Positions 8,531-18,322 are shown, numbered from the stretch's first letter. The stretch: DNA of 64,000 nt from Acidovorax delafieldii 2AN (GCF_000175235.1 NZ_ACQT01000004.1:1-64000), one strand, 5' to 3'. Numbers and translations are program-made. The notes: generated from the letters alone by a model not told the origin.

Positions 8531-9568
8531 ATGATGGCTGAAAATCAGTTGGCTGAGCGGGTTTTGCAGTTCGCTTTTCTGAATGGTAGCGAGCGAGATT
8601 GCTGGACCAAAGCTGCGGTAATCACTGCGGCGCTGCGTGCCGGAAGGAATGTGGAGGTCGCTGATTTATGGCTCTCCCGAGCCGTGGCAACCCAGCGCTC
8701 CGACGGCAATTTGGGCTATGCCGACACGGTTCAAGGACTGACTGCTGGGCATGTCCGAAGCTTCACCCCGCTGGCGAGTCTTTCATCCGCACTCGGTTAT
8801 CCGCTGCTACTGAGTCATCAGCGCAGTCCTAATGCGCGCTTCCTTTCCGCTGCCACCCGTCAGGCGGAGGCCCTTATGGCGGCGCCACGCACGAGCGATG
8901 GCGGCGTTTGGGCGCGCGCAGAAGGACCGGAATTGTGGGTGGACTTCACTTATCTGATGAGTCCATTCCTTGCCCTGTACGGGAAAATTACAGGTCGTGC
9001 GTTTGCAGTGGATGAAGCCTTTTTGCAGTTCGAGGTGCATGTCGCGCATCTTCTCGACCCGCGCAAGAAACTAGTACGCCACGCATGGTGCGAGAAGCCA
9101 GACCACTATCCACAATCTACCTTCTGGACGCGTGGTAACGGCTGGCTGGTTTGTGCAGGCGTGGATCTGCTGGAGATCGCACCCGAACACGATAGAGCTT
9201 CATTTGTCCGCAAGACTGTGGTCGATGTCTTGAATGCCATGACCCCGTATCAAGATGCATCGGGCTATTTCTGCCACGTGCTCGACGATACGCGTTCAAA
9301 CCTAGAGGCCTCAGGTTCCCTGATGTACGCCTATGCCGTAGCGAAAGCGGTGCGTCTCGGCCTCCTGGGCTCTGAAGAACTGACATGTGCCCGTAGGGCG
9401 GTCGACGTAGTGGCTGGCGCGGTGGAACCTTCCGGAAAGGTGCCTGGTGTAGCCGTACCTCCAGGCGGTCCGGGAGTGCCTTTTGATTGGACGCTCTTCG
9501 GGCAGGGCTTCTTTGTGCTGGCGGTCGATGCCCTGCACGACGTGGCGGAAGTCGGAGTCCCGGTATGA
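8531..9568 (+). CDS. GH88/GH105-like (alpha/alpha)6-barrel hydrolase
   Basis: Soluble protein of 345 residues with no signal peptide. It shows the pattern of unsaturated uronyl hydrolases: ELWVDFTYLMSPFLALYG (the W-x-D-x-x-Y/F-M-x-x-P-F-L segment with the candidate catalytic Asp) at about residue 137, HAWCEKPDHYP at about 182, and the strongly diagnostic WTRGNGW at about 198. Family members hydrate the enol-ether double bond of 4,5-unsaturated sugar acids. The similarity is partial, so the substrate may differ. ATG 8531 is chosen because AAGGAA precedes it. It overlaps the next gene by ATGA, so it belongs to the acyl-CoA operon, an uncommon setting for this family. Confidence 0.7.
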   Translation: MMAENQLAERVLQFAFLNGSERDCWTKAAVITAALRAGRNVEVADLWLSRAVATQRSDGNLGYADTVQGLTAGHVRSFTPLASLSSALGYPLLLSHQRSPNARFLSAATRQAEALMAAPRTSDGGVWARAEGPELWVDFTYLMSPFLALYGKITGRAFAVDEAFLQFEVHVAHLLDPRKKLVRHAWCEKPDHYPQSTFWTRGNGWLVCAGVDLLEIAPEHDRASFVRKTVVDVLNAMTPYQDASGYFCHVLDDTRSNLEASGSLMYAYAVAKAVRLGLLGSEELTCARRAVDVVAGAVEPSGKVPGVAVPPGGPGVPFDWTLFGQGFFVLAVDALHDVAEVGVPV

Positions 9569-10791
9569 CGCACAAGGCATCTGGCCTCAAGCCGTTGACA
9601 GGCGTTCGCGTGCTTGACATGTCGCGGCTTGCGCCAGGTCCATACTGCACGCTACTCTTGGCCGATCTGGGCGCCGAGGTAATTGTGATTGGCGGTGGTC
9701 GGGCAGGGCTGCCAGTGTCGTCGTTCTCGCGCGGCAAGCATTTCATTGCGCTAGATCTCAAATCTGAGGCGGGGCGCGCTGCCCTTCAGCGCCTGGTCCG
9801 CACTGCCGATGTGTTCGTCGAGGGCTTTCGCCCTGGCGTGGCTGGGCGTCTGGGCGCGGGCTACGAGTCTCTTTCGAAGATTAACCCGGGGTTGATCTAC
9901 TGCTCGTTGACAGGTTACGGCCAGAGCGGCCCATTGGCGCAGGAGGCAGGCCACGATCTCAACTATCTAGCCCTGACGGGCTTGCTTGGATCCATCGGTC
10001 CAGTGAATGGACCACCGACGGTCCCATTAAACCTCATCGCTGACTTCGCCGGTGGTAGTCTGGTGGCGACCATCGGCATCCTCGCAGCGCTGTATGAACG
10101 CGTGCGCTCCGGACGAGGACAACACATTGATGCTGCGATGGTGGATGGCTGTCTTTCGCTAATGGCCATGCACTCATCTGTATGGGGCAGCGCAACTGCT
10201 CCTGCACGTGGACGGGGGTGGCTTTCGGGTGCTGCGCCATACTATCGTTGCTACGCTTGCAAGGATGGTCTGTATGTTTCGGTCGGGGCCTTGGAGCCGC
10301 AGTTTTTTGCCGTGCTCTGGGCCGATCTGGTAGGCGGTGCGCCTCCTGATCAGATGGACATGGCCGAATGGCCGCGGATCGAGGCTGTCTTCTGCAACGC
10401 CTTTATGCAGCGCACGCGCGACGAATGGGCGGCGCATTTCGCCGGACGCGATGTCTGCGTATTTCCGGTGCTGAGCTCCTATGAGGCATGGCAGCACCCC
10501 CATATCCTCGAGCGCCACCCGGAAGCAAGCGCCGATCAGATGCCCGCGGTGCCGCGGTTCAGCCGTACGCCGCTGACGATCGCGCCCACTGACACAACCG
10601 ATCGCTCTACCCAAGTCTTGGCCGCTGCCGGCCTGTCGCCAGAAGAAATTGAACGGGCCAGCCCCCGGTCGGAGCGTGAACGTGGCCATGACAGTCGTCA
10701 TGCCTGGCCGCCACCGCTGTACGAATCACCGAAAACCGTACCTATGCCATCACACGGCGCCTCATCGACTTCTGGAGAAATCACGATATGA
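9565..10791 (+). CDS. CaiB/BaiF family protein, alpha-methylacyl-CoA racemase-like
   Basis: Protein of 408 residues of the class III CoA-transferase fold. It begins with LTGVRVLDMSRLAPGPYC and LADLGAEVI, and then GHDLNYLALTGLLG and LNLIADFAGGSL. The His in GHDLNYLA and the Asp in NLIADFAGG correspond to the catalytic His/Asp pair of alpha-methylacyl-CoA racemases, which invert the C2 methyl branch of acyl-CoAs. A true CoA transferase would keep only the Asp. The start at 9565 overlaps the preceding stop. The N-terminal CoA-binding region has a glycine-rich IGGGRAG where most relatives have a Glu-Pro stretch. It is translationally coupled to the acyl-CoA dehydrogenase gene that follows. Racemase is favoured over transferase. 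Confidence 0.82.
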   Translation: MTHKASGLKPLTGVRVLDMSRLAPGPYCTLLLADLGAEVIVIGGGRAGLPVSSFSRGKHFIALDLKSEAGRAALQRLVRTADVFVEGFRPGVAGRLGAGYESLSKINPGLIYCSLTGYGQSGPLAQEAGHDLNYLALTGLLGSIGPVNGPPTVPLNLIADFAGGSLVATIGILAALYERVRSGRGQHIDAAMVDGCLSLMAMHSSVWGSATAPARGRGWLSGAAPYYRCYACKDGLYVSVGALEPQFFAVLWADLVGGAPPDQMDMAEWPRIEAVFCNAFMQRTRDEWAAHFAGRDVCVFPVLSSYEAWQHPHILERHPEASADQMPAVPRFSRTPLTIAPTDTTDRSTQVLAAAGLSPEEIERASPRSERERGHDSRHAWPPPLYESPKTVPMPSHGASSTSGEITI

Positions 10792-11921
10792 ACCTCAGCG
10801 ACAGCCAAGCCTATGCAGCCTTCCGTGACACCATGCGCCGCTTTGCAAGCGACAAGGTGGCGCCCTACGCGGCCGCGGTCGATCGCGAGAAGCGTCCCCC
10901 GATCGAGGCCTTCGAGGCCAGTTTGGCCCTGGGCCTCCCAGGTCTGCCGTATCCCGAGAGCTTGGGCGGACAGGACGGCGACATGCTCAGTCAGTGCATC
11001 ATGATCGAGGAGCTTTCGCGGGTCTGCGCTTCCACCGCGTTGACGGTCTCGAGCTGCTGGATCCTTATGGCGGTGATGGACTACGGAACTGAGGCCCAGC
11101 AGCGTGAGATCGTTCCGCAGATCACGCGCGGCGAGGCCCGCTGCGCCTGGGGATTGACCGAGCCTAAGGGGGGCTCCGACCTGATGGGAGCGACTACGCG
11201 CGCAGTACGTGACGGCAGCGGCTGGGTGCTCGACGGCACCAAGCGCTTCATCACCAACGGCGGCTGGGCAGAGTGGTATTTGATCTTTGCCCGAACGACG
11301 GAGAAGCGCTTCGGCTTGTTTCTAGTTCACAAGAACGATCCAGGGGTTTCATTCGGAGCACCCGAGCGAAAGATGGGCATGCGCGGAAGCCCCACTTCAG
11401 ACGTCATCCTCGACGCTGTCAAGCTGCCAGCTGACCGTCTGCTGGGGGATCCCGAACGCGGCGCCGAGTACATCACCCAGGCGCTGTTGCGCTCGCGCCT
11501 GCATATCGCGTCGCATGCGTTGGGCATCGCCGCCGGTGCGCTCGAAGAGACACTACGCTACACAGGCGAGCGCGAGCAGTTCGGTAAGCCGATCGCGCGC
11601 TTCCAAATGGTGCGCAGTATGGTGGCCGACATGGCCATCAGGGTCGAGTCAGCCCGCGCCACACTGCACCGTGCTGTATCACTGTACCAAGCCGGAGATC
11701 CGCAGGCCAAGATGCTGGCATCCATTGCAAAGGTGCTGTGCTCTGATGCAGCGATGGCGGTCACTACTGACGCGGTGCAACTACACGGCGGATATGGCTA
11801 CCTGGAGGACTACGCTGTCGAACGCATGATGCGAGACGCAAAGGTCACGCAGATCTGGGAAGGCACCAATCAGATTCAGCGTCTGATGATCGCCAAGGAC
11901 GTCTACGACGTTCCGGCCTGA
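10788..11921 (+). CDS. acyl-CoA dehydrogenase
   Basis: FAD enzyme of 377 residues that oxidises an acyl-CoA to the 2,3-enoyl-CoA. It has the family landmarks in order: AWGLTEPKGGSDLMG (flavin-binding signature, near residue 122), RFITNGG, KMGMRGSPTSDV, the EREQFGKPI segment, LHGGYGYLEDYAVERMMRDAK, and IWEGTNQIQRLMIAK. The Glu in WEGT is the position of the catalytic base in short- and branched-chain family members. The stop of the preceding gene overlaps the start (ATGA). Electrons should leave through ETF, which is not encoded here. Given the racemase-like neighbour, a branched or cyclic acyl-CoA is a reasonable guess. Confidence 0.95.
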   Translation: MNLSDSQAYAAFRDTMRRFASDKVAPYAAAVDREKRPPIEAFEASLALGLPGLPYPESLGGQDGDMLSQCIMIEELSRVCASTALTVSSCWILMAVMDYGTEAQQREIVPQITRGEARCAWGLTEPKGGSDLMGATTRAVRDGSGWVLDGTKRFITNGGWAEWYLIFARTTEKRFGLFLVHKNDPGVSFGAPERKMGMRGSPTSDVILDAVKLPADRLLGDPERGAEYITQALLRSRLHIASHALGIAAGALEETLRYTGEREQFGKPIARFQMVRSMVADMAIRVESARATLHRAVSLYQAGDPQAKMLASIAKVLCSDAAMAVTTDAVQLHGGYGYLEDYAVERMMRDAKVTQIWEGTNQIQRLMIAKDVYDVPA

Positions 11922-11931
11922 GGGGTGCATT

Positions 11932-13119
11932 ATGTCCACTATCTTACAGGGCCTGACGGTGCTCGAACTGTGCGAGGTCTACCAGGGGCCGCTTGCCGGT
12001 CAATGCCTGGGTGACTTCGGCGCGCGCGTCATCAAGATCGAACGCGGGCCACTCGGCGATCCGCTACGCGCGGGCGATTTCTACGCCAGCGAGCGCGGTT
12101 TGATGAGCAGTTACTTCGCTGCAGCTAATCGCAATAAGGAGTCGGTCTGTCTAGACCTCAAACAGCGAGCCGGCATGGAAGCGCTGCGCGCGCTCGTGAA
12201 GACAGCCGACGTATTGGTGCACAACTACCGTCCTGGCGTGATGGAAAAACTTGGCCTTGGCTATGAGGATATGGCTGCGCTCAATCCCCGTCTGGTCTAC
12301 GCTGCCGCAAGTGGTTTTGGTGAATCTGGGCCCTGGGCCAAGATGGCTGGGCAGGATATTCTCATACAGTCGATCAGTGGCATCGCCGCCAAGCCAAAGG
12401 CGCAGCCGCAGTACGTCAATGCTCCGCTGTCTGACTATGCTTCCGGCATGCTGTTGGTACAGGGCATTCTGCTGGCGCTGATGGAACGTGCCCGGTCCGG
12501 CCAAGGCCAAAAGGTCACAGTTTCGCTACTGGATACGGCAGTGTCCATTCAAAGCCTGGAGGCCGCGGCCGAACTTAATTATGGCGTCGAAACACGCTGG
12601 CTGGACCGCGCGCTCAACTTTCCCATCGAAGCGAGTGACGGATGGCTGACTGTGCTCGGCTTCTTCCGCGACAACCCTCTGCAACTGATCTGCCAGGCAC
12701 TGGAACTGGACGATCTGAGCGTCGAACTTCAGGTGCCGACGGCCGCAGAACAGTTGGCCCGGCGCGAAGACATTGTGGCGCGTCTGGCTCCGGCTTTCCG
12801 TGCGCGGCCCGTGGCCGATGCCGTCGAGCGTCTCCAGCGCGTGGGCATCCTTTCCGCGCCGGTGCTCGAATTCCGTAAGACTCTGCGGATGCCGCAACTC
12901 GCGCACAACGGCATGGTACGCGCGGTGCCTGTGGCTGGGCAGGACGATATGCGTGTTATCGACCACCCGCTACGTCTGTCGCGCACGCCGCACACGGTGC
13001 GCCGCGGGCCGCCGCGACTGGGTGAGCACACCCGGGCCGTGCTAGCCGAAATTGGCTATGACGAAGCGCGCACGAGCGCCGCGGCGGGCGACTGGAAGGG
13101 CGGTGGCTGCAATGAATGA
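11932..13119 (+). CDS. CaiB/BaiF class III CoA transferase
   Basis: Protein of 395 residues. It opens with LQGLTVLELCEVYQGPLAGQ, followed by LGDFGARVIKIE and DPLRAG. The segment VHNYRPGVMEKLGLGYE contacts CoA in the family. APLSDYASGML carries the nucleophilic Asp expected to form the acyl-anhydride intermediate. The racemase His motif is absent, so this is more likely a true CoA transferase than the other CaiB-like gene two genes upstream. The two could act in sequence, one moving CoA and one inverting stereochemistry. It overlaps the ligase gene by eight bases. Confidence 0.92.
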   Translation: MSTILQGLTVLELCEVYQGPLAGQCLGDFGARVIKIERGPLGDPLRAGDFYASERGLMSSYFAAANRNKESVCLDLKQRAGMEALRALVKTADVLVHNYRPGVMEKLGLGYEDMAALNPRLVYAAASGFGESGPWAKMAGQDILIQSISGIAAKPKAQPQYVNAPLSDYASGMLLVQGILLALMERARSGQGQKVTVSLLDTAVSIQSLEAAAELNYGVETRWLDRALNFPIEASDGWLTVLGFFRDNPLQLICQALELDDLSVELQVPTAAEQLARREDIVARLAPAFRARPVADAVERLQRVGILSAPVLEFRKTLRMPQLAHNGMVRAVPVAGQDDMRVIDHPLRLSRTPHTVRRGPPRLGEHTRAVLAEIGYDEARTSAAAGDWKGGGCNE

Positions 13120-14749
13120 AGATATGGAATGCTGGACAGTGAGCGAGTTGCTCCGTACTCAAGTCGAGCGCGCGCCAGGACGGCCTTTCCTGCAAATGGT
13201 TGGAGGCGCAACCTATAGCTACGGTGAAGTCTGGACGCGGGCGTGCAAAGTCGCAGCCGGTCTACGAGCCAGCGGCGTCGGACCTGGCGACGCGGTGGTC
13301 ATCCTGCTGCCTAATGGACCGGATGCCGTGTTCGCCTGGCTGGGCGCCAACGTGCTCGGCGCCATCGATGTGACTATCAACAGCGGCTACCGTGGCGCCA
13401 GTTTTGAGCATGCGCTCAACCAGGTTCGCGCGCGCGTTCTGATTATGTCCGCTGAGTCTCTGCCCCTGCTCAGGGCGAGCGAAGGAGAACTCCAGCATTT
13501 GGAAAGCGTGTTCGTGCTTGGTCTGGCCGAAGTGCAGGGCGGGGTCGACTGGATGCCCTGGCGTTTTCGCTTACAGGACTACGACCAGGCCATCGCATCG
13601 GCGCCTGCCAGTTATGAGATCGCTCTTCCGGTTCCTAGCGATATCGCCAGCGTGATCTATACCTCGGGCACCACGGGGGCCGCCAAGGGCGTGATGATGC
13701 CGCACGCGCAAGTCGTCTTGCTGGCTCGCCAGACGGCGAAGAATTTCCGCATCGGGCCGGATGACATTTATTACAGCTTCCACCCGCTCTATCACATGGC
13801 GGGTAAGTTCATGCAGGTGCTTGCCTGCGCCGCCGTAGGTGCGAAGCTGGTGCTGGACAATGCCTTCGATCCGGCGCAGTGGCTGCAGCGCGTGCGTGAC
13901 AGCGGTGCCACGCTCAGTGGCGCTCACGGCCCCATGCTCGAGATGATCTTCGCCCAGCCAGATTCGTCCGCTGATCGCGAGCACCAGTTGCGGGCCATCT
14001 GCAGTGCGCCGTTTCCTCGCCACATCGCGGCCGCGTTCGAGGCGCGTTTTGGCGTGCGTGGCATCGAAGTCTGGGGCATGACAGAGGTCGGCATACCCCT
14101 TTGGTGTTCATTCGACGAGCCGTTGCGTGAAGGCTCGTGCGGTCGGGTCGACGGCGATTGGTTCGATTTCTGCGTCGTGGATCCGTCGACCGATCGGCCT
14201 GTGCCAACTGGGCAGACGGGTGAGTTCGTCGTACGGAATAAGCATCCGTGGACGCTGATGCAAGGCTACATCGGCATGCCTGATAAGACGGTGGAGGCTT
14301 GGCGCAACCTGTGGTTCCACACGGGTGACTCGGGGTATATGGACGAGAGCGGCAACGTTTATTTTGTGGACCGCACTTCGGACCGTATTCGCCGTCGTGC
14401 CGAGAACATAGCTTCCTATGACATCGAAGTGGCAGCGCTCCAACACCCATTCGTAGCCGAGGCGGCGGCTGTGGGAACGCCTTCAGAGTTCGCTAGCGAC
14501 GACGACATTCGATTGTGCGTAGTGCTGCATCCAGGCATGGAGCTGCTGCCCCAGGAGCTGCTTGGGCATCTCGCCGGCCTATTGCCACACTTCATGGTGC
14601 CGCGGTACATCGAACAACTGGACGAACTGCCGCGCAGTGCCACGCACAAAGTGCAGCGAGGCGCATTGAGACGTCGTCCACTTGGACCTCGAACCTGGGA
14701 TCGCAAGGCCCACGGCGTCTCGTTGCGAACCCTGATTCACAAGGAATAG
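13112..14749 (+). CDS. AMP-forming acyl-CoA synthetase (ligase)
   Basis: Protein of 545 residues of the ANL superfamily. It activates a carboxylic acid with ATP to an acyl-adenylate and then to the CoA thioester. Signature motifs are VIYTSGTTGAAKGVMMPH (phosphate loop, near residue 190), SFHPLYHMAGK, VWGMTEVGIPL, WFHTGDSGYMDESGNVYF with DRTSDRIRRRAENI (hinge), and a C-terminal SATHKVQRGALR holding the catalytic Lys. The hinge has RRRAENIAS where many relatives have RRGGENISS. The start ATG lies inside the end of the CoA transferase gene. A second ATG at 13124 is possible. With the Liv-type transporter downstream it probably acts on an imported acid. Confidence 0.92.
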   Translation: MNEDMECWTVSELLRTQVERAPGRPFLQMVGGATYSYGEVWTRACKVAAGLRASGVGPGDAVVILLPNGPDAVFAWLGANVLGAIDVTINSGYRGASFEHALNQVRARVLIMSAESLPLLRASEGELQHLESVFVLGLAEVQGGVDWMPWRFRLQDYDQAIASAPASYEIALPVPSDIASVIYTSGTTGAAKGVMMPHAQVVLLARQTAKNFRIGPDDIYYSFHPLYHMAGKFMQVLACAAVGAKLVLDNAFDPAQWLQRVRDSGATLSGAHGPMLEMIFAQPDSSADREHQLRAICSAPFPRHIAAAFEARFGVRGIEVWGMTEVGIPLWCSFDEPLREGSCGRVDGDWFDFCVVDPSTDRPVPTGQTGEFVVRNKHPWTLMQGYIGMPDKTVEAWRNLWFHTGDSGYMDESGNVYFVDRTSDRIRRRAENIASYDIEVAALQHPFVAEAAAVGTPSEFASDDDIRLCVVLHPGMELLPQELLGHLAGLLPHFMVPRYIEQLDELPRSATHKVQRGALRRRPLGPRTWDRKAHGVSLRTLIHKE

Positions 14750-14754
14750 ACAAC

Positions 14755-17700
14755 ATGACAGACGACAACACTGCCTCGGCGGTGGGGACGGCTACGTCCG
14801 TACTTCCTCCGTTGCCCACCGAACCCATGCTCGCCGACCTGTCTGAACGCTACACCCGTGAATCGGGCGTCGTCTTCATGTCAGGCAACCAGGCTCTGGT
14901 GCGACTTCCGCTGCAGCAACGCATGCGCGACCAGCGTGAGGGCTTGCGCACCGCAGGGTTCATCTCTGGCTACCGAGGCTCTCCGCTGGGACGCTTCGAC
15001 ATGGAACTGTGGCAGGCTGGCAAGCTGCTCAAGCAACTGGACATTCATTTCCAGCCCGGCGTGAACGAAGATCTCGCCGCGACGGCCGTCTGGGGTACCC
15101 AGTATGTTCCGATCCTCCCGGGGCCGCGCGTGGATGGCGTATTCGGCATCTGGTATGGCAAGGGGCCGGGTGTGGATCGCAGCGGCGATGCGTTCAAGCA
15201 CGCCAATGCAGCCGGAACTTCGGCGCTCGGCGGTGTGCTCGCCCTTGCGGGTGACGACCACGCAGCCAAGTCATCCACCCAGGCCCATCAGTCGGAACAG
15301 GCCTTTGTGGCTGCCGGCATTCCGGTGCTGTATCCGTCTAACGTGCAGGAGATACTGGATTATGGGCAGCTGGGTCTTGCCATGAGTCGCTACGCCGGCT
15401 GCTGGGTGGCCCTCAAGTTGGTGACTGACGTGGTCGAGGGTTCGGGCTCAGTGCGCGTTGGGCCTGATAGTCCATCTATCGTGCTCCCTCCCGAGTCCGG
15501 TGGTTTGACGCCCGACCGTCACATCAAGCGATTCGAACCCGCTCCCATGCAGGAGGCTCGCCTGTACCAGCAGCGTCTGCCCGCCGCTCTGGCCTTCGCG
15601 CGCGCAAACCGGCTTAACCGTATCGAAGGTGCGGGCGATGGCGCGACGGTCGGCATCGTGAGTGCGGGTAAGTCCTGGTCCGACACTCAATTGGCGCTGG
15701 ATAGGTTGGAGCGCGAAGGCGTGATGTTGCCGCGCGCTCGGCTGCGGCTACTTAAGGTCGGCATGGTCTGGCCGCTCGACGCCGACATCGTGACCCATTT
15801 CGCCAGAGGCCTGGACAGCCTCCTGGTTGTGGAGGAGAAGCGGCCGCTGCTGGAAGATCAGATCAAGAGCATCCTGTTCGATGCAGGTGGCGAGCAGCCA
15901 AGCGTGCACGGCAAGTTTCATGGAGCAGGCATATGGTCCTCGCAGCGCGGTGCGCCTGCATTGCCGCTGGTGGGAGAGCTGTCGCCTTCGGTCATCGCTG
16001 CGCACATCGCCGCTTGGCTGGGACTGCAGCGGACGGCCATCCCCGCCCTGGTGCCCACAGTAGCCACGCCAACGGTCGATCGCGCGCCGACTTTTTGCTC
16101 GGGCTGCCCGCACAGCACCTCGACGCGGGTGCCGGATGGAAGTCTGGCGCTGGCCGGCATCGGGTGCCACTCCATCGCACTGTTGCTCGATACGGAGCGC
16201 ACCGGGCCCATTTCGCACATGGGCGCAGAAGGCGCGATGTGGGTCGGGCAATCGCCCTTCAGCGAGCACAAGCACATGTTCGCCAACATCGGGGACGGCA
16301 CCTACTACCACTCGGGTTTCCTGGCCATACGCCAAGCCGTGGCGGCGAAGGTCAATATCACTTACAAGCTGCTACTCAATGGCTTTGTATCCATGACCGG
16401 CGGTCAACCGATCGAGGGTGAGTTGACCCCGGCGCAACTGGCGACCGAGTTGCTTGCCGAAGGTGTGGCGCGGGTGGTGGTGGTGACCGATGATCCAAAT
16501 AAGTATAGTCGCCAGCGCCTGCCCGACGGTGTTCCCGTGCATCATCGCGAGCGTATGGATGCGGTGCAGCGCGAATTGCGCGAGCACGACGGTGTCTCTG
16601 TATTGATCTACGACCAGATGTGCGCTACCGAGCGGCGGCGCCAGCGCAAGCGCGGCAATCTGCCAGACCCGCACAAACGTACCTTTATCAATCCGGCCGT
16701 CTGTGAAGGCTGCGGCGACTGCAGCGAGGAATCTAACTGCCTTTCGATCGAGCCACTGCAAACCGAATTGGGGCGCAAGCGCCGCATCAACCAGGCTTCG
16801 TGCAACAAGGACTTTTCTTGCGTCAAAGGTTTTTGCCCTAGCTTTGTGACCGTGCAAGGTGGCAAGGTGCGGAGCATGGCGAGCGGAGCGCGGCCTTCAC
16901 CTTATGACATTGCGCTGCCCGAGCCCGAGGTGCCCGTACTGGATGGGGCGCGGGGAGTCATCGTCACCGGCATCGGCGGCACCGGTGTCATCACCGTAGG
17001 TGCCATCATCACCATGGCGGCTCACCTGGAAGGCATTCATGCGAGCTCGCTGGATCTTACCGGATTGGCGCAGAAGTACGGTGCAGTGATGTCGCACATC
17101 CGGCTGGCACGGCATGCCGAAGATATGGGTAGCTACCGGCTGGGCCTAGGCGAAGCCGACCTGATACTCGGATGCGACCTGATCGTGACCGCCAGCACCG
17201 AGGCCGTCGACCGCATGGCTGCGGCGCGTACGCGGGTGGTCCTCAATACCGATTTGGCCCCGACACGCGACTTTGCCCGCAATCCCGACTGGTCGCCTGA
17301 TACGGCTGCCTTGCAAGCTCGGGTTGCCGCAGCCGCATGCGACCTGGTTGCCCTTCCGGCCGGCACCATCGCCACCGATCTGATGGGCGATCCGCTGACG
17401 GCCAATTTGTTCGTGCTCGGGCTGGCCTGGCAGAAGGGCTGGGTGCCGATCTCGCGCTCGGCTATCGAGCGAGCGATCCGGCTTAATGGGGTTAGCGTGG
17501 ATACCAATCTCGCTAGCTTTGCGTGGGGCAGAGTAGCAGCCCACGATCCGGCACGTATCGAATCCGCCCGATCATCGGCACTGGGGCCTTCGGGCCATGG
17601 TCAGGTACTCCGGTTCGAACCTGCACCACTGCAGCGGCTGCAAGCCATCATTGACCACCGCAGCCAAGCGCTCACCCAGTTCCAGAACGCAGCCTACGCG

Positions 17701-18291
17701 CAGCGGTACCGGACATTGGTCGAACGTGTAGCGCAGGCCGAGCGGCGGGTGGCGGAGGCGCCATCCGACGAGAGGCTTGCCAAGGCCGTGGCCCGCTACT
17801 ACTACAAGCTGCTGGCCTATAAGGACGAATACGAGGTGGCTCGCCTCTATTCGGCGCCTGAGTTCGTGGCGGAACTCAAGCGCACTTTCGAGGGTGACTT
17901 CAAGCTGCATTTCCATTTGGGGGCGGGGCCGTTCGCGCGCCGGGATCCCGACAACAGCGATATCCGAAAAAGCGAAGTCGGGCCCTGGGTGTGGCCGCTG
18001 TTCCATGTGTTAGCACGGTTGCGCTTCCTGCGGGGAACCTGGCTGGACCCGTTCCGGCGCAGCGAGGAACGTCATGCGGCGTTGGCAGCAATCGCACAGT
18101 ATGAGTCCGATGTCGAGCGAGTGCTAGCTGAACTGGACGCAGGCCGCATATCCCTAGCAGCCGAGATTGCATCCTTGCCGGAGACGCTGCGCGGTTATGG
18201 CTACGTGCGCGCAGCCAGTGCCAAGAAGACTGCCGATCGGCGAGATGAGCTTTGGGCCCTTTGGGCCACGGCCGACCTGCAGGCCGCGTGA
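14755..18291 (+). CDS. fused indolepyruvate-type 2-oxoacid:ferredoxin oxidoreductase
   Basis: Very long protein (1178 residues), a fusion of the IorA and IorB subunits as usual in proteobacteria. It should convert a 2-oxoacid to the acyl-CoA with reduction of ferredoxin. Order: an N-terminal pyrimidine-binding domain (FISGYRGSPLGRFD); the CxxC pair CSGCPHSTSTR; the ThDP site FANIGDGTYYHSG; a ferredoxin-like cysteine cluster CEGCGDCSEESNC with later SCNKDFSCVKGFCPS; and the gamma-type domain VTGIGGTGVITVGAI. A C-terminal extension of roughly 250 residues includes a YYYKLLAYKDEYEVARLY segment typical of these fusions. In aerobic bacteria they act on aryl or branched-chain 2-oxoacids. It supplies a second route to acyl-CoA in this operon. 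Confidence 0.9.
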   Translation: MTDDNTASAVGTATSVLPPLPTEPMLADLSERYTRESGVVFMSGNQALVRLPLQQRMRDQREGLRTAGFISGYRGSPLGRFDMELWQAGKLLKQLDIHFQPGVNEDLAATAVWGTQYVPILPGPRVDGVFGIWYGKGPGVDRSGDAFKHANAAGTSALGGVLALAGDDHAAKSSTQAHQSEQAFVAAGIPVLYPSNVQEILDYGQLGLAMSRYAGCWVALKLVTDVVEGSGSVRVGPDSPSIVLPPESGGLTPDRHIKRFEPAPMQEARLYQQRLPAALAFARANRLNRIEGAGDGATVGIVSAGKSWSDTQLALDRLEREGVMLPRARLRLLKVGMVWPLDADIVTHFARGLDSLLVVEEKRPLLEDQIKSILFDAGGEQPSVHGKFHGAGIWSSQRGAPALPLVGELSPSVIAAHIAAWLGLQRTAIPALVPTVATPTVDRAPTFCSGCPHSTSTRVPDGSLALAGIGCHSIALLLDTERTGPISHMGAEGAMWVGQSPFSEHKHMFANIGDGTYYHSGFLAIRQAVAAKVNITYKLLLNGFVSMTGGQPIEGELTPAQLATELLAEGVARVVVVTDDPNKYSRQRLPDGVPVHHRERMDAVQRELREHDGVSVLIYDQMCATERRRQRKRGNLPDPHKRTFINPAVCEGCGDCSEESNCLSIEPLQTELGRKRRINQASCNKDFSCVKGFCPSFVTVQGGKVRSMASGARPSPYDIALPEPEVPVLDGARGVIVTGIGGTGVITVGAIITMAAHLEGIHASSLDLTGLAQKYGAVMSHIRLARHAEDMGSYRLGLGEADLILGCDLIVTASTEAVDRMAAARTRVVLNTDLAPTRDFARNPDWSPDTAALQARVAAAACDLVALPAGTIATDLMGDPLTANLFVLGLAWQKGWVPISRSAIERAIRLNGVSVDTNLASFAWGRVAAHDPARIESARSSALGPSGHGQVLRFEPAPLQRLQAIIDHRSQALTQFQNAAYAQRYRTLVERVAQAERRVAEAPSDERLAKAVARYYYKLLAYKDEYEVARLYSAPEFVAELKRTFEGDFKLHFHLGAGPFARRDPDNSDIRKSEVGPWVWPLFHVLARLRFLRGTWLDPFRRSEERHAALAAIAQYESDVERVLAELDAGRISLAAEIASLPETLRGYGYVRAASAKKTADRRDELWALWATADLQAA

Positions 18292-18322
18292 TTGTTACAG
18301 CCCCCTCCAATGAGGAGTATTT

